Both the position numbers and the translations under genes were made by a program. A stretch of DNA of 64,000 nucleotides. Origin: Reichenbachiella versicolor. Lineage in GTDB: Bacteria; Bacteroidota; Bacteroidia; Cytophagales; Cyclobacteriaceae. Of the stretch, positions 23,867 through 32,788 are shown piece by piece; within the stretch, counting starts at the first letter, position 1, and each line of letters opens with the position of its first letter. The notes below the pieces were generated by a model, which was not told the DNA's origin, searched no databases, and saw nothing but the letters and a program-made list of their open reading frames with translations. Location: contig NZ_QFZQ01000008.1 in the NCBI RefSeq assembly GCF_003171675.1, forward strand, positions 62,001 through 126,000, given 5' to 3'.

Positions 23867-25978
23867 TTGAGAGAAAAATTTCTAGAACACCAGATCTTCC
23901 GTACCGCACTAGTCTGCATGATGTTGACGATGGCTTATGTTGCCTTCTACAGATTGTTTGCTTTGCATCAGTACTTGGTATTCGTGTTTTACATTATTGG
24001 TTGTATTACGACCTTTATTTTCTGGTTAAGAGTTCGAAATGGCAAGGACCCGTCTAAATACGTAAACCTTTGGCTGGTCATACTAATGATCTATTCGATA
24101 TTTTCTTGGTTTAAAACTGGAGGTATTGAAGGAGGAGGATTAGGATATTTTACTGGAGTTTTATTATCAGTAATTATCATTAAGAAAGAATGGAGGGTTA
24201 AACTGGTAAACTTTGCATTAATTCTTCAGTGGATACTTATCCTTTTGGATAATTACGCTCACGAATTACCAATTTGGGGAGAAAATGACAAGGAAGTATA
24301 TGACTACATGATCGTATCTTTCATCATTTTATTAATAGTTACCCGTCTTAAAAATAATTTCGATTCTCAGCAGGAGAGTGCGATACAGTTTCAGGATGGT
24401 CTTAGAAAGATGTACGATCTTCAGGCTATTAGACATTTGCCACTGAGTAGTTTAATTGAACAGTACTTATTGCTAGGCTGTGAGATTCTAAAACTTGAAA
24501 ATGGCTTCGTTGCAAGAGTTGACGAGAACGACGAATTGGAGGTTATTGGTTTTCTAAAAGTGAGGTCATTTTCAAAGTCAGGTGATCTGAAGTTTTTACG
24601 AGAAAAAATACTAGAGACGGTAGGTCAAGATAAGCTTACGTTGATAGAACCAATCAAAAAAAGAGGATTGTACCCCGCAAAAAATAAGGGTGTTTTTTAT
24701 GCTGGTCTGCCTTTAGTAATTAATGATGAAACTTTCGGTGTGATTGGATTTTATGATGAATCCACCCAAAAACGTTCTCTTAATTCTTTTGAACAAGAGT
24801 TGTTCGAATTGATGCAAGGAAACCTTGAAAGTTTACTTGACATAAAATACTTGACAGAAAGTCGTGAAGAGGTAGATAGAGCCTTGACGCTTAGTGAAGA
24901 ACGTTTCAAAAGTATATATGATTATGCCGACATCGGTATTTGCTTGACGGACTTAACAAATAGAGTTTTAATGGCTAACCATGCATTATTAAAGATGCAC
25001 GGATTCAAAGAAGAGGATATAATAGGTCAGAGTATAGAAAAATTCTCTCCATTGGATGAAAACGAGGAAGAGTCCACACAGCTCGATTTCCTCATTCGGA
25101 AAAGTATAGACAGCTACTATATTGAAAAGAAAAACTTAACTAATTCTGGGAATCATATATTCGCAGGAGTCACCGTATCTGCGATTAAAGGTGAAAATGA
25201 AGAATTGAAATACTTGGTTAGAATTGTGAATGATATCACTAACAGAAAGCAAAGTGAAGAAAAGATTAATGCCCTAAATTCTAAGCTTGAAGAGCAGGTC
25301 AAAGAACTAGAGACAGCTAACATAGAATTGGAGTCATTTAGCTATTCTATTTCTCATGATTTAAGAGCCCCTTTAAGAGCAATTCAAGGTTATTCCAGAA
25401 TGATTAAAGATTCCCATAGTGAGAATTTGGGTGATGAAGGGAATAGGCTTCTCGATGTGATATCGAAAAATAGTTCGAAGATGTCTCGGCAGATTGAAGA
25501 TTTATTGGAAATTTCAAGAGTTAGCAGAAAAGCTATTCGACTAAGTCCAGTTGAAGTAGACGAAATAATAAAATGTGTGATACAAGAATATGCTTTAAAT
25601 CCTGATCATATAAAATATGAAGATATGCCTGTGATATTCGCTGAAAAAACACTGATCAAACAAGTTTTTGCTAATTTATTAGGTAATGCTGCTAAATTTT
25701 CAGCGAATGAACCTCATCCTTTAATTGAGATTCAATGTAAGAAAGAGGTAGATCAATATGAATTTATGATTATTGATAATGGAGTAGGCTTTGATATGCG
25801 TAGGTACGATAAACTCTTTAGTGTTTTTCAAAGACTTCACAGAGAGGAGGATTTTGAAGGTACCGGAGTTGGGTTAGCTATTGTCCAAAAAGTTATATTG
25901 AAACATAAAGGAAAAATTTGGGCAGAAAGCGAATTAGGAGTAGGAACTACATTCCATTTTACGATTCCACGGCCATAA
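23867..25978 (+). CDS. Membrane sensor histidine kinase (GAF, PAS, HisKA, HATPase)
   Basis: 703 residues from a TTG start; no in-frame ATG precedes the first membrane helix. Residues 1-165 contain about six transmembrane helices. A GAF-like domain (about 200-335) and a PAS domain (about 345-465, SIYDYADIGICLTD) follow, then a coiled linker, HisKA with SISHDLRAPLRAI (His497, bacteriophytochrome-kinase type) and HATPase_c with NLLGNAAKFS and GTGVGLAIVQK. It autophosphorylates on sensing an unknown signal. The next gene has an N-terminal receiver domain and begins 59 bp downstream, so it is a likely phospho-acceptor partner. Confidence 0.88.
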   Translation: MREKFLEHQIFRTALVCMMLTMAYVAFYRLFALHQYLVFVFYIIGCITTFIFWLRVRNGKDPSKYVNLWLVILMIYSIFSWFKTGGIEGGGLGYFTGVLLSVIIIKKEWRVKLVNFALILQWILILLDNYAHELPIWGENDKEVYDYMIVSFIILLIVTRLKNNFDSQQESAIQFQDGLRKMYDLQAIRHLPLSSLIEQYLLLGCEILKLENGFVARVDENDELEVIGFLKVRSFSKSGDLKFLREKILETVGQDKLTLIEPIKKRGLYPAKNKGVFYAGLPLVINDETFGVIGFYDESTQKRSLNSFEQELFELMQGNLESLLDIKYLTESREEVDRALTLSEERFKSIYDYADIGICLTDLTNRVLMANHALLKMHGFKEEDIIGQSIEKFSPLDENEEESTQLDFLIRKSIDSYYIEKKNLTNSGNHIFAGVTVSAIKGENEELKYLVRIVNDITNRKQSEEKINALNSKLEEQVKELETANIELESFSYSISHDLRAPLRAIQGYSRMIKDSHSENLGDEGNRLLDVISKNSSKMSRQIEDLLEISRVSRKAIRLSPVEVDEIIKCVIQEYALNPDHIKYEDMPVIFAEKTLIKQVFANLLGNAAKFSANEPHPLIEIQCKKEVDQYEFMIIDNGVGFDMRRYDKLFSVFQRLHREEDFEGTGVGLAIVQKVILKHKGKIWAESELGVGTTFHFTIPRP

Positions 25979-26037
25979 ATTGTAGGTATTATTCAACTTG
26001 ATTAATTTTCTAAATATTCTAAATCTTAAAATAAGTA

Positions 26038-27798
26038 TTGGAACACACTAAGCTTAATATTCTAATCTTAGAAGACTCTGTTGAAGATGCCGAAATGGCA
26101 ATTTATGAAATCAACAAGGCAGGTTTTGATAACGACTATATCAGAGTGGATACTTTGGATGAGTTCAAAGAAAAGCTTTTTGATTTTCTCCCACACTTAA
26201 TTATTTCAGATTATAATCTTCCGGACTGCACAGCCATAGATGCTTTTCAGTTAATAGGAGAGATTGATATTCCTTTTATAATAGTGTCAGGCACGGTTGG
26301 GGAGAAGAATGCTGTTGAAGCCTTGAAAATGGGAGTTACGGACATCGTGTCCAAGGATAGTTTATCTATGCTTCCGCTGGTCATTGAACGCGCGATGAAC
26401 GAAAAAAAGATCAATCGCGAAAAGAAATCAGCTGAACATGAGCTTATTCTAAATAAGGAAAGGTTAGAGCTTGCTCTAGAAGGTACGGATATGGGAGTTT
26501 GGGATTTAGATTTCATGTCTAATACTATAGTCTATAATAATAAAAGCCTTTCAATACTTGGCTTATCAGAGGAGGATGCCATTTTGGACTTTAAGTACTT
26601 TCAAGAAAAAAGTGAAACAATAGATGAAGATGTGGTCAAAGCTATGCAGGATGTGATTGAAGAACGCGCTCCTAATTTTGATCATGAATTTCCTATTCAT
26701 CGTCATGGTGATACTAGTAAGAGATGGGTATTGGCTAGAGGAAAAATTACAAGATACTCATTAGATAAGCGTCCATTGAGAGCTTCAGGGACGGTAATAG
26801 ATATTACTTCTAGAAAACTGTCTGAAGAGAAGCTTAAAAAAAATCAAGCGATTCTTGAGAACGCTGAGGCAGTGGCAAGACTAGGAAGTTTCGAATGGAA
26901 TTCTAGACAATCATCAATGATGTTTTCGGAGGAATTTAGAAACATTTTCGAAATCAAAGAGCATCACAGTCTGACTGAGATATACATGGAAAGGGTGCAT
27001 CCTCAGGATCAACCCTATGTAAAAGAGACACTTCTTTCAAAAAAGAAATTCTATGATATAGAACATAGACTGCTCTTCGATGAAGATAGAGTGAAAATTG
27101 TCAGAAATTCAGGTTACATCACTACAGATAAACAAGGTAAGGTAACCACAATTATGGGTGTAGTTCAGGATATTACTGAGCAAAGAGAGATTACTCGCTC
27201 TATATATAATGCCCAGCAAGAAGAACGCGCTAGAATGGGTAGAGATATACATGATGGTATAGGTCAGATGTTGGTCGCTGCTAAATTTAAACTTTCCTGC
27301 ATAGATATTGACAAGCCTGTTTTAGCTAATGCTAAGGATGAAGTGGAGGAGTTACTGGCGACTACGCTTGAAGAGGTTAGAAGAGTATCTAGAAATCTGG
27401 CTAACCGACATTTGGAAGATTTTGGATTGAAGAAAACTCTAGAGTACTTTATAGAAGAGACTCGAGCAATAGGAGACTTTCACTTGGATTCATATATTGA
27501 TTTACCAGATGAATATGATTTGGAACTGTCGACTACGATATATAGAATTGCTCAAGAAGCGCTTAATAACGTAATTAAATACGCCAAGGCCACCAACGTT
27601 TCTATTAGTGTAGAAACAACTCGCGACAACATCATTCTAGAAGTAAAGGATGATGGGATAGGTTTCGACACTGAAACTAAGTGGAATGGTATAAAGAATA
27701 TGAAAGAAAGGACATCTTTGCAAAACGGGCATTTTGAGATTGATTCTGTCCCAGATAAAGGTACCTTAGTAAAATCTTGGTTTCCACTTAATAACTGA
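26038..27798 (+). CDS. Receiver-PAS-PAS histidine kinase of the NarL-partner (HisKA_3) type
   Basis: 586 residues from a TTG start. Residues 1-125 are a receiver domain with Asp58 in LIISDYNLPD. Two PAS/PAC domains follow (about 140-265 and 275-385). The dimerisation domain is HisKA_3: EERARMGRDIHDGIGQM with phosphoacceptor His405, and the C-terminal ATPase has AQEALNNVIKYA and DDGIGFD. The absence of membrane segments suggests a cytosolic relay protein. It sits between a membrane kinase and a LuxR-type regulator, 3 bp before the latter. Signal flow membrane kinase to receiver to own His to regulator is inference. Confidence 0.88.
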   Translation: MEHTKLNILILEDSVEDAEMAIYEINKAGFDNDYIRVDTLDEFKEKLFDFLPHLIISDYNLPDCTAIDAFQLIGEIDIPFIIVSGTVGEKNAVEALKMGVTDIVSKDSLSMLPLVIERAMNEKKINREKKSAEHELILNKERLELALEGTDMGVWDLDFMSNTIVYNNKSLSILGLSEEDAILDFKYFQEKSETIDEDVVKAMQDVIEERAPNFDHEFPIHRHGDTSKRWVLARGKITRYSLDKRPLRASGTVIDITSRKLSEEKLKKNQAILENAEAVARLGSFEWNSRQSSMMFSEEFRNIFEIKEHHSLTEIYMERVHPQDQPYVKETLLSKKKFYDIEHRLLFDEDRVKIVRNSGYITTDKQGKVTTIMGVVQDITEQREITRSIYNAQQEERARMGRDIHDGIGQMLVAAKFKLSCIDIDKPVLANAKDEVEELLATTLEEVRRVSRNLANRHLEDFGLKKTLEYFIEETRAIGDFHLDSYIDLPDEYDLELSTTIYRIAQEALNNVIKYAKATNVSISVETTRDNIILEVKDDGIGFDTETKWNGIKNMKERTSLQNGHFEIDSVPDKGTLVKSWFPLNN

Positions 27799-27801
27799 TC
27801 T

Positions 27802-28458
27802 ATGTCGAAAATTAATATCCTAGTAGTAGATGATCATTCTCTTGTAAGAGAAGGTATAATCACGATGCTATCCATCTATGATGAGTTCAATATCATAGGT
27901 GATGCTGAGAGTGGTGAAGAAGCATTAAAAAAAGTAGATGATAATCTGCCAGACGTAGTACTAATGGATATCAATATGCCAGGTCTAAATGGTATTGAGA
28001 CTGCAAAGAAGCTAATTGCTGATTATCCAGATATCAAAGTAATTATGCTATCCATGGACGTGACTCAAGATCATATTTCAGAAGCCATCAAAGCTGGGGT
28101 AGCGGGTTATCTTGCCAAGGATACTAAAAAGGAACTTCTCGCTGAAGGAATCAAAAAAGTAATGCAAGGCGAGCAATATTTCGGAGAGAAAGTATCTCAG
28201 GTCATTTTTAAAGGATTTTACAAGCAAAGCAAGGGAGAGAGAGCTGCAAGTGAAAATAAAGATCTTAGTAAAAGAGAAATTGAAGTACTTCGTCAGATCG
28301 CAACAGGTTTATCAAATAGAGAAATAGCTGATAAACTTTTTATTAGTATTCGCACCGTTGATGCTCATAGAAACCATATCATGCAAAAACTCAATTTGAA
28401 AAGCACAGCTCAACTAGTAAAATATGCCATTAAAGAGAAAATAATCGAGTTGGATTGA
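27802..28458 (+). CDS. NarL/FixJ-family response regulator
   Basis: 218 residues. Receiver domain at 1-120 with acidic pair Asp10/Asp11, phosphoacceptor Asp56 (VVLMDINMPG), and the usual Lys in GYLAKD. A LuxR-type helix-turn-helix lies at about 155-210 (LSKREIEVLRQIATGLSNRE). It follows the HisKA_3 kinase by 3 bp and is its probable cognate output, acting as a DNA-binding transcription factor. The regulon is unknown. A terminator follows at 28535. Confidence 0.93.
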   Translation: MSKINILVVDDHSLVREGIITMLSIYDEFNIIGDAESGEEALKKVDDNLPDVVLMDINMPGLNGIETAKKLIADYPDIKVIMLSMDVTQDHISEAIKAGVAGYLAKDTKKELLAEGIKKVMQGEQYFGEKVSQVIFKGFYKQSKGERAASENKDLSKREIEVLRQIATGLSNREIADKLFISIRTVDAHRNHIMQKLNLKSTAQLVKYAIKEKIIELD

Positions 28459-28534
28459 TCAGGTATGATCTAAAATATAGGTAATTCCTTTATAGTCATA
28501 AAAATTTCTCTTAGAGAGGTCAAAGACATCACCT

Positions 28535-28574
28535 AATACGCTTACGTTATTCAAATGTTAAGCGTATTTTTTTT
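28535..28574 (+). terminator. Intrinsic terminator of the kinase/regulator operon
   Basis: 10-bp stem AATACGCTTA (28535-28544) with TAAGCGTATT (28559-28568), followed by T-rich TTTTTTG. It lies 76 bp after the response regulator stop. Confidence 0.85.
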
Positions 28575-28754
28575 GCCTTATTCCCTACACCGTTTTTAAA
28601 AAAACTATGATTTCAGTCAATTGAGGCAGGTTTTTGTTAGTTTTTTTCGTAAAAAACTTTTTACGAAAATCCTCTATTTCAGAGCCCTCTCAACTGTTCT
28701 ACTTTTGAATTGTGATTAATTAAATGATTTACTCACAACTAAAGCAAACAAGTC

Positions 28755-29174
28755 ATGAACGGATATTTTATCAGACCATCGAGAGTGACACCATCTATAT
28801 ACTTCGATCCAAAAAAAGGGATCTTTGATATGAGGGGTAAATCGAATCCTGAGAATCCAAATGCATTTTATGACTATGTTTTGAAAAGCTTGGATGCATA
28901 TGCTGAACTAGATGGGGACAGTACGATGACTACCAACTTGGCTTTCGAGTATTATAATACTAGTTCTTCTAAGTACTTATACATGTTCATGCAAAAATTA
29001 GCGATGATAGATGGAATGGGTAAAAAAGTAACAGTTAATTGGTTCTTTGAACAAGGAGACGAAGATATGAGAGAAGCTGGTGAAGAGTTGGAAGGATTCT
29101 TTGACATGAGATTCAACATTAAAGAAGTTTCGAAAATTAACGCAGTAAAGGCTACTCAGATAGCAGCTGCATAA
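28755..29174 (+). CDS. DUF1987 / SiaC-family regulatory phosphoprotein
   Basis: 139 residues, one DUF1987 domain. Recognised by SIYFDPKKGIFDMRGKSNPE at about residues 15-34 and the central LAFEYYNTSSSKYL. In Pseudomonas SiaC is toggled by the SiaA phosphatase and SiaB kinase and, when unphosphorylated, activates the diguanylate cyclase SiaD. The Ser/Thr-rich segment here could hold the phosphorylation site. No siaB or siaD gene adjoins it; a PP2C/STAS/kinase switch lies 8 kb away at 36930-39746. The 3' untranslated region carries four structured tandem repeats beginning 2 bp after the stop. Confidence 0.8.
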   Translation: MNGYFIRPSRVTPSIYFDPKKGIFDMRGKSNPENPNAFYDYVLKSLDAYAELDGDSTMTTNLAFEYYNTSSSKYLYMFMQKLAMIDGMGKKVTVNWFFEQGDEDMREAGEELEGFFDMRFNIKEVSKINAVKATQIAAA

Positions 29175-29175
29175 A

Positions 29176-29468
29176 GATACGGGATAATACAGGTGGATAA
29201 AGAGTCGTTGCAATGCGATGGCTCTTTTTTAAATCATCTCTTTATCAAAAGATACGGGATAATACAGGTGGATTAAAGGGTCGTTGCAATGCGATGGCCC
29301 TTTTTTAAATCACTTACATTATCAAAGATACGGGATAATACAGGTGGATAAAGAGTCACTGCAACGGTGGTGGCTCTTTTTAAGTTCAGTACATATTATC
29401 AAAGAAATTAAAGACAGGGATAATACAGGTGGATTAAAGGGTTGCTGGAAACGGTAGCTCTTTTTTTT
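29176..29468 (+). repeat. Four tandem ~76-bp structured repeats, each a conserved box plus covarying hairpin and U-tract
   Basis: Units begin at 29176, 29251, 29327 and 29413. Each opens with a near-identical box, including GGGATAATACAGGTGGAT, then a 12-13-bp hairpin and a T-run. Hairpin arms are 29199-29211/29215-29227, 29275-29287/29291-29303, 29350-29362/29367-29379 and 29436-29447/29452-29463. Stem changes are compensatory: AAAGAG/CTCTTT in units 1 and 3 becomes AAAGGG/CCCTTT in unit 2. Loops differ (AAT, AAT, AACG, GAAA). The array fills the 358-bp gap between the SiaC-like and lolD-like genes. Pairing was checked by eye. Confidence 0.88.
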
Positions 29469-29519
29469 GCATTTTTTTCCACTCTTCTTAAAAACAGCAA
29501 AGTGAATAGTTATAACTTC

Positions 29520-29527
29520 TATATTTG
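29520..29527 (+). promoter_or_regulatory. TAnnTTTG element of the lolD-like gene
   Basis: TATATTTG matches the Bacteroidota -7 element exactly. The ATG at 29533 lies 6 bp downstream, implying a nearly leaderless transcript. No TTG was found at the usual distance upstream. Confidence 0.5.
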
Positions 29528-29532
29528 CTGAC

Positions 29533-30186
29533 ATGCTGCAAGCCTATAATATTCATAAGTCCTATAGCGATTTAAATGTATTGAAAGGTATTGACCTTTC
29601 TGTAAGCAAAAACGAGGTCATATCTATTGTTGGGGCCTCAGGAGCTGGTAAAAGTACTTTGCTCCAAATTTTAGGGACTTTGGATAAACCAGATATTGGT
29701 GACATTACTATCAATAACCAATCTATTAATGGTATGAAACCTAATCAATTAGCTGCTTTTAGAAATAAGCAAATTGGTTTCGTTTTTCAATTCCACAATT
29801 TGCTTCCAGAGTTTTCTTTAGAAGAAAATATCTTAATACCGTCCTATATAGGAGGTAATTCAGGTAAAAAAGTCAGTGACTATGCTGATCAACTTATGCG
29901 AATGTTGGGCGTGTATGATAGAAGAACGCACAAACCATCACAATTATCAGGAGGGGAACAGCAACGTGCTGCTGTAGCAAGGGCTCTAATAAATAAACCA
30001 AGTATAATTTTTGCGGATGAGCCTAGTGGAAATTTAGATTCGGTAAATGCTAATCACTTGCACTCAATATTTTTTGAACTACAAAAACAATTGGGACAGA
30101 CTTTTGTGATTGTTACACATAATAAAGAGCTGGCTGACATGACAGATAGAAAAATAGTCATGGCAGATGGTAAAATCTCAGAATAA
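29533..30186 (+). CDS. lolD: LolD-like ABC transporter ATP-binding protein
   Basis: 217 residues. Walker A GASGAGKSTLLQ, Q-loop FVFQFHNLLPEF (the LolD/MacB-type text), signature QLSGGEQQRAAVARAL, Walker B IIFADEPSGNLD, switch VTHNKELAD. LolD powers the LolCDE complex, which releases lipoproteins from the inner membrane for transport to the outer membrane. The membrane partner (LolC/E) is not adjacent, so MacB-type or FtsE-like use cannot be excluded. The stop shares one base with the start of the EamA gene (TAATG), so the two are translated together. Confidence 0.8.
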   Translation: MLQAYNIHKSYSDLNVLKGIDLSVSKNEVISIVGASGAGKSTLLQILGTLDKPDIGDITINNQSINGMKPNQLAAFRNKQIGFVFQFHNLLPEFSLEENILIPSYIGGNSGKKVSDYADQLMRMLGVYDRRTHKPSQLSGGEQQRAAVARALINKPSIIFADEPSGNLDSVNANHLHSIFFELQKQLGQTFVIVTHNKELADMTDRKIVMADGKISE

Positions 30187-31031
30187 TGATTGGGTCCAAG
30201 GGAATTTGGTATATGCTAATTGCAGCATTTACCTTTTCACTTATGAAAGTGAGTGTCAAGCTAGTATCTCATTTACCAGCGGTGGAAGTTGTATTTTTCA
30301 GATCTTTGGTTTCACTGGTTCTGAGCTTGTTTTTTCTTTTTAGAAGTAAAGTTCATGTCTTCGGAAATAATAAGAAGTTGCTTCTGATGAGAGGGGTATG
30401 TGGGGCATTGGCTCTTACGATGTATTTTTCTTTGATTCAACAGATTCCTTTAGCTGCAGCTGCGAGCATGCAATATCTTTCGCCAATTTTTACTGCTGTA
30501 CTGGGTGTTTTTATAGTAAAGGAGAAAGTTTCTTGGAAGCAATATATATTTTTCGGAGTTTCCTTTATAGGTGTACTACTTATTCAAGGAGTAGACGCTA
30601 GAGTTAGCCTTATTCATTTACTTATAGGCGTTACTTCGGCAGTATTTACAGGATTAGCCTACAATTTAGTTCGTAAGTTAAAAACCACAGAACACCCTTT
30701 GGTTATCATACTTTACTTCCCGATGGTAACTATGCCTTTTGCAGGTATCTATTGTCTTTTTAACTGGGTACAACCACAGGGTTTGGATTGGCTTGTGCTT
30801 TTTATGGTAGGTACTCTGACTCAGATAGCTCAATATTTTCTAACTCGTTCTTATCAATTGGAGGAAGTTTCCAACGTGTCCATTGTTAATTATACTGGAA
30901 TGCTCTATGCAGTTGTGTTTGGTTTATTGGTTTTTGGAGAATCATATTCATGGTTGAGCTATACTGGAATGGGTTTAATTGTAACAGGAGTCTTATTAAA
31001 TATTCTTTACAAGAATCGATTAAAAGTATAA
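30186..31031 (+). CDS. EamA-family (DMT superfamily) transporter
   Basis: 281 residues with ten hydrophobic segments in two EamA halves (about 1-140 and 145-281). The first half has the FFRSLVSLVLSLFFL region and the second LTQIAQYFLTRSYQLEEVS, both typical of DMT permeases. Family members move amino acids, nucleosides or other small metabolites; substrate cannot be inferred. Translationally coupled to the lolD-like gene by a 1-base overlap. Confidence 0.85.
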   Translation: MIGSKGIWYMLIAAFTFSLMKVSVKLVSHLPAVEVVFFRSLVSLVLSLFFLFRSKVHVFGNNKKLLLMRGVCGALALTMYFSLIQQIPLAAAASMQYLSPIFTAVLGVFIVKEKVSWKQYIFFGVSFIGVLLIQGVDARVSLIHLLIGVTSAVFTGLAYNLVRKLKTTEHPLVIILYFPMVTMPFAGIYCLFNWVQPQGLDWLVLFMVGTLTQIAQYFLTRSYQLEEVSNVSIVNYTGMLYAVVFGLLVFGESYSWLSYTGMGLIVTGVLLNILYKNRLKV

Positions 31032-31263
31032 ACGTCTAATCAAAATAAAATTTTGTATTAACATCGTTTGGACATATAATTCAACTTTTTATTATAAAAT
31101 CTTAGAATAATTTTTTTAAGATTAGTTTTGTAAACGTTTGAAGTACGGTTACTGTTTGCTTTTAAAAGGTTCGTTGCTTTTATTGACGGCTTTAACAATG
31201 GGATGGCTAACTCAGCTTTTAGATGATGATAAGACAATGTAATGTCATCTAAATCAGAGTGGA

Positions 31264-31704
31264 ATGAAGTTTTTTTTAACTGTTTTCCTGACCTTAATGT
31301 CTGTAGTGTTTTTAAACTCTTGTAATGAAGAAGAGGTTGAGACAATTCAGGAAATTGATATGGAGTTGGAGGATTACGTTAAGAAATTCTTTAGCGCAGC
31401 TAGAAAACATGGAGCTGAACAAAGAATCGATCGTTCTTATACGATCAAATTCGGGGATATAGATGGAATTCGTGCTGCGGTAGCCAATAGATCAAAAGGG
31501 ACAATTATTGTTAATTCTAGGTATAAGTCCTATCCAAGAACTTTGGAGTATATAATAATGCATGAGTGCGGTCACTTTTTCTTAGAATTAGACCATGGTG
31601 AAGGACTAATCATGCAAGAGGTGATAGAGGTATCAAATATTACGGCCTATTTTGATAATCAGGCTTCTTATATAAGTGAGATGTTTGAAATAGCAGATCG
31701 TTAG
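31264..31704 (+). CDS. Putative zinc-dependent metallopeptidase lipoprotein
   Basis: 146 residues. The signal peptide ends in the lipobox LNSC (Cys about 20), so the protein is likely membrane-anchored outside the cytoplasm. Residues about 100-117 read IMHECGHFFLELDHGEG, an HExxH helix with a third His seven residues on, followed by LIMQEV, a possible Met-turn. This resembles a Bacteroidota putative metallopeptidase family with HELGHxxLxRxH and IM. Zinc binding is likely; proteolysis is not proven. No neighbour gives a substrate hint. Confidence 0.65.
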   Translation: MKFFLTVFLTLMSVVFLNSCNEEEVETIQEIDMELEDYVKKFFSAARKHGAEQRIDRSYTIKFGDIDGIRAAVANRSKGTIIVNSRYKSYPRTLEYIIMHECGHFFLELDHGEGLIMQEVIEVSNITAYFDNQASYISEMFEIADR

Positions 31705-31818
31705 TCTAATCTAATTCATATAATGTTAGATGTTGAGATAAGCCACTGTTAATTGAAGAGATATAGTTCATTGCCTTTATTTTCTAGTTAGGTAGAGGGG
31801 TGCTATTTCCTAGTGGTG

Positions 31819-32784
31819 TTATAGTATACCTTCGACTATTTTTTCAATAGACATTCCTTCCGCTTCTGCTTTGAAATTTCTAACAATTCTATGTCTTAAA
31901 ACTGGTTCAGCAATGGCTTTAACGTCTTCTATATCAGGAGAGTACTTTCCGTTGAATAGTGCGTTACATTTAGCTCCTTTTATAAGAAATTGAGAAGCTC
32001 TAGGTCCAGCTCCCCACTCCAAATATTGTTTGGTGATGTTAGTAGCCCTTTCTGAAGATGGACGAGTTTTGTGTACGAGCTCTACAGCATATTCGACTAC
32101 ATTGTCAGCTACCGGTACTTTGCTAATCAATTGTTGGTAAGCTTGTATCTGTTTTCCATCCAATACAGGTTTAACATCGCTTACAGATGCACCTACTTCG
32201 TTTTTGACAATATTTACTTCAGTTTCATATGAAGGGTAGTCCAACTGAATCATAAACATGAATCTATCTAACTGAGCTTCTGGTAGCGGATAAGTACCCT
32301 CTTGTTCGATAGGATTTTGTGTCGCTAATACAAAGAATGGTTTATCCAATTTCCAATGTTTACCAGCAACAGTTACAGAATATTCCTGCATAGATTCAAG
32401 CAGTGCAGCTTGTGTTTTAGGCGGTGTACGATTGATCTCATCAGCAAGGATAATATTCGAGAATATTGGTCCTTTGATGAATTTGAAGTTTCGTTCTTTA
32501 TCAAGTGTTTCAGCTCCTACTATATCAGAAGGCATCAAATCAGGTGTAAACTGAATACGGTTGAAGTCTAGATCAAGAGCTGCTGATAACGTACGGATTA
32601 GAAGTGTTTTAGCTAGACCAGGCACACCTACTAAAAGTGCATGACCTTCACAGAAAATAGAATTTAAAAGTAGCCGGACAACATCTTCTTGTCCTACGAT
32701 GACTTTTGAAATCTCTTTTGTAAGGTCCGTATAAGCTTTATGTAAGCTATCGGCCGCTACTACATCATTTGAAAATTCACTCAT
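31819..32784 (-). CDS. MoxR-family AAA+ ATPase
   Basis: 321 residues. Walker A VGVPGLAKTLLIRTL, Walker B IILADEINRTPPKTQAALLE, sensor region VLATQNPIEQEGTYPLPEAQ: all standard MoxR. MoxR ATPases act as chaperones that activate partner proteins with von Willebrand A domains; in Bacteroidota they usually lead a DUF58/Bat operon. Here the gene is the last of a seven-gene minus-strand operon, starting 4 bp after a SurA-like gene, and no DUF58 or Bat gene follows. That placement suggests a link to envelope protein folding, by context only. Confidence 0.92.
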   Translation of the reverse strand: MSEFSNDVVAADSLHKAYTDLTKEISKVIVGQEDVVRLLLNSIFCEGHALLVGVPGLAKTLLIRTLSAALDLDFNRIQFTPDLMPSDIVGAETLDKERNFKFIKGPIFSNIILADEINRTPPKTQAALLESMQEYSVTVAGKHWKLDKPFFVLATQNPIEQEGTYPLPEAQLDRFMFMIQLDYPSYETEVNIVKNEVGASVSDVKPVLDGKQIQAYQQLISKVPVADNVVEYAVELVHKTRPSSERATNITKQYLEWGAGPRASQFLIKGAKCNALFNGKYSPDIEDVKAIAEPVLRHRIVRNFKAEAEGMSIEKIVEGIL

Positions 32785-32788
32785 AGAA

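Noticed and set aside
29176-29468. CRISPR array or gene duplications at the four 76-bp repeats
   Set aside because: Differences between units are compensatory in a hairpin and the gaps between units do not behave as unrelated spacers; no cas genes and no open reading frame spans them.
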